Shown: positions 4,140 to 6,233 of the stretch, in pieces
How the letters are laid out: the number at the start of each line of letters is the position of its first letter
Position numbering within the stretch: the stretch's first letter is position 1
From: Candidatus Segetimicrobium genomatis
GTDB lineage: Bacteria; Sysuimicrobiota; Sysuimicrobiia; Sysuimicrobiales; Segetimicrobiaceae
Direction of reading: 5' to 3'
DNA: 6,233 bases
Assembly: GCA_005883865.1 (NCBI GenBank)
Contig: VBAO01000201.1
Span: 1 to 6,233, forward strand
Made by a program: the position numbers and the translations under genes
The notes under the pieces: generated by a model
What the model saw: only the letters and a program-made list of their open reading frames with translations
Databases searched by the model: none
Told to the model about the DNA's origin: nothing

Positions 4140-5675
4140 TCACCCGGCCGGCGCGGGCTTGTATCCCGCGGCCAGCCGCTCCCGCAGACGGAACCGCTGG
4201 ATCTTGCCCGTGGCCGTTTTGGGGAGTTCCGGCACGAACTCGATCCACCGGGGATACTTGTAGGCGGCGATTTTGTCGCGCACGAACGCCTGGAGGTCCC
4301 TCGCCAGCGCGTCGCCGGGGGTAATCCCGGGCTTGAGCACGACAAACGCGCACGGCTTGGACAGGCCCTGGATCACGGTCGCCTCCACCTCGGCGGGGGA
4401 CACCCACTGCCCTCCGACCTTGAGCATGTCGTCGGACCGGCCGCAGTACCAGTAGTAGCCGTCGGCGTCCCGGTAGTACTTATCGCCGCTCACGAACCAC
4501 TCGCCGCGAAAGGCCTGCCGGGTCCGCTCGTGCTGGTTCCAGTACCCGGCCGCGATGCTGTCCCCTCTGACGAGCAGATCCCCGATCTCTCCTGCGGGCA
4601 CATCCCGTCCGGCCTCATCGACGATCCGGACCGCGTACCCCGCCACCGGCTCGCCGCTGCTCCCCGGCCGGACCCGGCCCGACCGGTTGCTGATGTAGAT
4701 GTGCAGCGCCTCGGTCGATCCGATCCCGTCGAGGATCTCCACGCCGAACCGCTCCTTCCATCTGGTCAGTAGCGCGCCCGGGAGGGGCTCCCCCGCGGAG
4801 ACGCACAACCGGACGCGCCCGAGGCCGGCCGGCCCTTCCTGCGCCAGCATCGCCGCGTAGGCGGTGGGCACCCCAAAGAACAGGGTCGGCCGGTACCGGC
4901 GGATCAGGTCGAAGTACCCCCGGGGCTCGAACCGCCCCGGGGCCAGCACGGTGGCGGCGCCCACCCGGAACGGAAAGTACAGGGCGTTACCCAGGCCGTA
5001 GGCGAAGAAGAGCTTGGCGATCGACAGGCAGACGTCGTCGTCGCGGATCCCCAGCACGGTCCGCGCGTACAATTCGGCGGCGCACACCATGTCGTGGTGG
5101 AGGTGGACGGTGCCCTTGGGCGCGCCCGTGCTGCCGCTGCTCCACAGCCAAAACGCCGGCTCGTCCCGGTGGGTCGGCGCCGGATCGAGGTGCGGGTCGG
5201 CGGCGGCCAGGAGGTCGCGCAGCGCGTGCCGCCCCGCTCCCGGCGCCCCGGCCCCCGCCACGACCACGTGGCGGAGGGCGCCTTGACCGGCGAGCGCGGG
5301 CTCGACGGCGGGGAGGAGCTCTTCGCTCACGACGAGCACCGTCGCCCGGCTGTCGCGCAGCATGTAGGCGTAGTCGTGCGGCTTGAGCGCCGTGTTCGTC
5401 GGGACCGCCACCGCCCCGATCCGGATCGCCCCCCAGAACAGGTACGCGAACTCCGGGGTGTCCAGCATCAGCAGCAAGACCCGCTCTTCCGGGCGCACGC
5501 CGAGGTCGCGCAGGGCGTTCCCCGCGCGGTTGACCTGGCTCAGGAGGGTCCGGTAGGTGATCCGATCGTCGCCGGCATAAATGGCGACGCGGTCGCCCCG
5601 CCCCTCGTCCAGGTTTCGGTCCAGAAACGCGGTGGAAACGTTGAACTGCTCCGGAAGCTCGAGGGGTGCGGCCAT
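4140..5675 (-). CDS. Benzoate-CoA ligase-type AMP-forming acyl-CoA synthetase
   Basis: This 511-residue ANL-superfamily enzyme resembles BadA/BclA: aryl acid + ATP + CoA gives aryl-CoA + AMP + PPi. Seen motifs are the P-loop SSGSTGAPKG (179-188), SIAKLFFAYGLGNAL (218-232), SAGEPLP (293-299), DGIGSTEALHIYISN (316-330), SGDKY (396-400), the hinge CGRSDDMLKVGG (411-422) and PKTATGKIQR with catalytic K491. FFAYGLGNAL and GIGSTE-LHI are typical of benzoate-CoA ligases, not of phenylacetate-CoA ligase PaaK. Compared with remembered BadA, about 16 residues between Q436 and G437 (HPxVxEAAVVGVAD segment) are missing in frame. ATG 5673-5675 gives the family-like N-terminus. GTG at 5706-5708 (522 residues) has GGAGG closely upstream and is a real alternative. 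It lies just downstream of the peptidase stop. The exact acid substrate is not certain. Confidence 0.87.
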   Translation of the reverse strand: MAAPLELPEQFNVSTAFLDRNLDEGRGDRVAIYAGDDRITYRTLLSQVNRAGNALRDLGVRPEERVLLLMLDTPEFAYLFWGAIRIGAVAVPTNTALKPHDYAYMLRDSRATVLVVSEELLPAVEPALAGQGALRHVVVAGAGAPGAGRHALRDLLAAADPHLDPAPTHRDEPAFWLWSSGSTGAPKGTVHLHHDMVCAAELYARTVLGIRDDDVCLSIAKLFFAYGLGNALYFPFRVGAATVLAPGRFEPRGYFDLIRRYRPTLFFGVPTAYAAMLAQEGPAGLGRVRLCVSAGEPLPGALLTRWKERFGVEILDGIGSTEALHIYISNRSGRVRPGSSGEPVAGYAVRIVDEAGRDVPAGEIGDLLVRGDSIAAGYWNQHERTRQAFRGEWFVSGDKYYRDADGYYWYCGRSDDMLKVGGQWVSPAEVEATVIQGLSKPCAFVVLKPGITPGDALARDLQAFVRDKIAAYKYPRWIEFVPELPKTATGKIQRFRLRERLAAGYKPAPAG

Positions 5676-5708
5676 CGCGCCCCCCGGTTTCGACGGCCCC
5701 GGGGTCAC

Positions 5709-5716
5709 TCTCCTCC
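5709..5716 (-). promoter_or_regulatory. Shine-Dalgarno-like site between peptidase stop and ligase
   Basis: GGAGGAGA on the minus strand follows the peptidase TAG by a few bases and directly abuts the GTG at 5706-5708. The spacing from GGAGG is only three bases. If used, it supports the longer ligase start and coupling of translation to the peptidase gene. Confidence 0.4.
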
Positions 5717-5721
5717 GGAGC

Positions 5722-6233
5722 CTATGGGCAGGCGCGGGCGAGGGCGGCGCTGCTGATTGCGATGCCGGCGGCGTCGTTGCTGGTGTCGTTCCAGGTGTAC
5801 ATGCCGACCACGCGGTCCTGGTCGTTGAGCACCGGAGAGCCGCTGCTGCCGCGTTCCGGGCGCGCGGGCGACTGGATCTCGAAGACGGGCGTGCCGTCCT
5901 TTGCGACCGCGGTCAGCGTGATCGTGCCCGTAGCGATCGTCTTCTCCTCCGCCTGCGCCGCCCGACCGAACCCGATCACCCGGATCTGGCCGCGCTCCTG
6001 CGGGCCGTCACCGAACGTCAGCACCGGAAAGGTCGGAAGCGGTCCCTGGTGCGCCCTGGCGATGATCGTGGTCCCGCCGCCGGCGAGGATGCCCCAGAGG
6101 GCGTACGTGGCGTCGGGGACCACGAGTTGGATCTCGGCGATGTCGCGGGACACGGGTCCCTTGGACACCTCCATGGGGTCGACCTCGAGGGTGCTGGCGC
6201 AGAGGATCTTGACCCCGTAGAACTCCTTCCCGA
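5722..6233 (-). CDS. Trypsin-like serine peptidase, C-terminal part (cut by the right edge)
   Basis: The open frame enters from the right edge with no stop, so about 170 C-terminal residues are seen and the real start lies outside. An ATG at 6172-6174 is internal. SRDIAEIQL near the start of the fragment resembles the catalytic-Asp motif (DIALL) of chymotrypsin-fold peptidases. RPERGSSGSPVLNDQDRVVGMY, near the C-terminus, carries the catalytic-Ser motif GxSGSP and the following strand. The catalytic His would be upstream, outside the window. The layout matches the Trypsin_2/HtrA-like group, but no PDZ domain follows; the protein ends soon after in ISSAALARACP. Single Cys residues near the start (ILCAS) and end (RACP) could pair, hinting at export. 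Its link to aromatic catabolism is unclear: it ends 13 bases before the longer ligase start, so transcripts may be shared. Confidence 0.78.
   Translation of the reverse strand, partial: GKEFYGVKILCASTLEVDPMEVSKGPVSRDIAEIQLVVPDATYALWGILAGGGTTIIARAHQGPLPTFPVLTFGDGPQERGQIRVIGFGRAAQAEEKTIATGTITLTAVAKDGTPVFEIQSPARPERGSSGSPVLNDQDRVVGMYTWNDTSNDAAGIAISSAALARACP

Noticed and set aside
2669..4324. 551-codon plus-strand open frame across paaX and the hydratase gene
   Set aside because: It runs out of frame through paaX and antisense through the hydratase. Both are clear family members, and this frame has only shadow composition.
4118..4345. Longer start for the enoyl-CoA hydratase
   Set aside because: The extra 76 residues overlap the ligase 3' end out of frame and are Ser/Arg/Pro-rich. 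The family N-terminus begins at ATG 4115-4117.
1..6233. tRNA, rRNA, CRISPR array, insertion sequence, toxin-antitoxin or phage-defence system
   Set aside because: No cloverleaf-like pattern, regular spaced repeats, terminal inverted repeats with a transposase, or defence-type proteins could be seen on either strand; the window is filled by catabolic genes.

Overview
This window carries a divergently organised aromatic-acid (aryl-CoA) catabolism locus from a high-GC bacterium (roughly 70% G+C by eye, strong third-position G/C bias, GTG starts common). The genes are compact, with operon-style spacing. The sequence does not fix the phylum. The gene families fit an uncultured high-GC soil or thermophile-type lineage better than an enterobacterium, because the paa gene order and the domain split of PaaD differ from E. 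coli.

Left half (about 1-2414, all minus strand): a five-gene operon, in transcription order paaA (diiron oxygenase alpha subunit), a short paaD (DUF59/MIP18 metal-cluster assembly domain only), paaB, paaC, and the beginning of a small zinc-ribbon gene that runs off the left edge. Gaps are 2, 9 and 10 bases, and the last junction overlaps. Together these would form a phenylacetyl-CoA 1,2-epoxidase-type multicomponent oxygenase and its maturation factors. The reductase subunit PaaE is not in the window and may lie beyond the left edge.

Middle (2415-2513): a 99-base divergent control region with an AT-rich island in otherwise GC-rich DNA. The 13-base palindrome at 2478-2490 gives a perfect TATAAT on each strand. 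A 10-base perfect palindrome lies beside it and is a candidate operator. To its right, on the plus strand, is a PaaX-family repressor gene (2514-3449), which presumably controls both its own gene and the oxygenase operon.

Right half (3347-6233, minus strand): a C-terminal piece of a trypsin-like serine peptidase entering from the right edge, then a benzoate-CoA-ligase-type AMP-forming acyl-CoA synthetase, then an enoyl-CoA hydratase/isomerase. These run toward paaX, and the hydratase gene overlaps the 3' end of paaX tail-to-tail by 103 bases. The ligase would make the aryl-CoA, the oxygenase would epoxidise its ring, and the hydratase would serve ring-opening or the following beta-oxidation.

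No RNA gene, CRISPR array, transposon or wholly new system was found. The most distinctive points are the split PaaD, the complete diiron-ligand set in PaaC (normally a metal-free scaffold), the shared palindromic -10 element, a missing stretch of about 16 residues in the ligase C-terminal domain, and a 12-base tandem duplication at the paaC stop/next-gene start. No gene-free stretch exceeds 300 bases.
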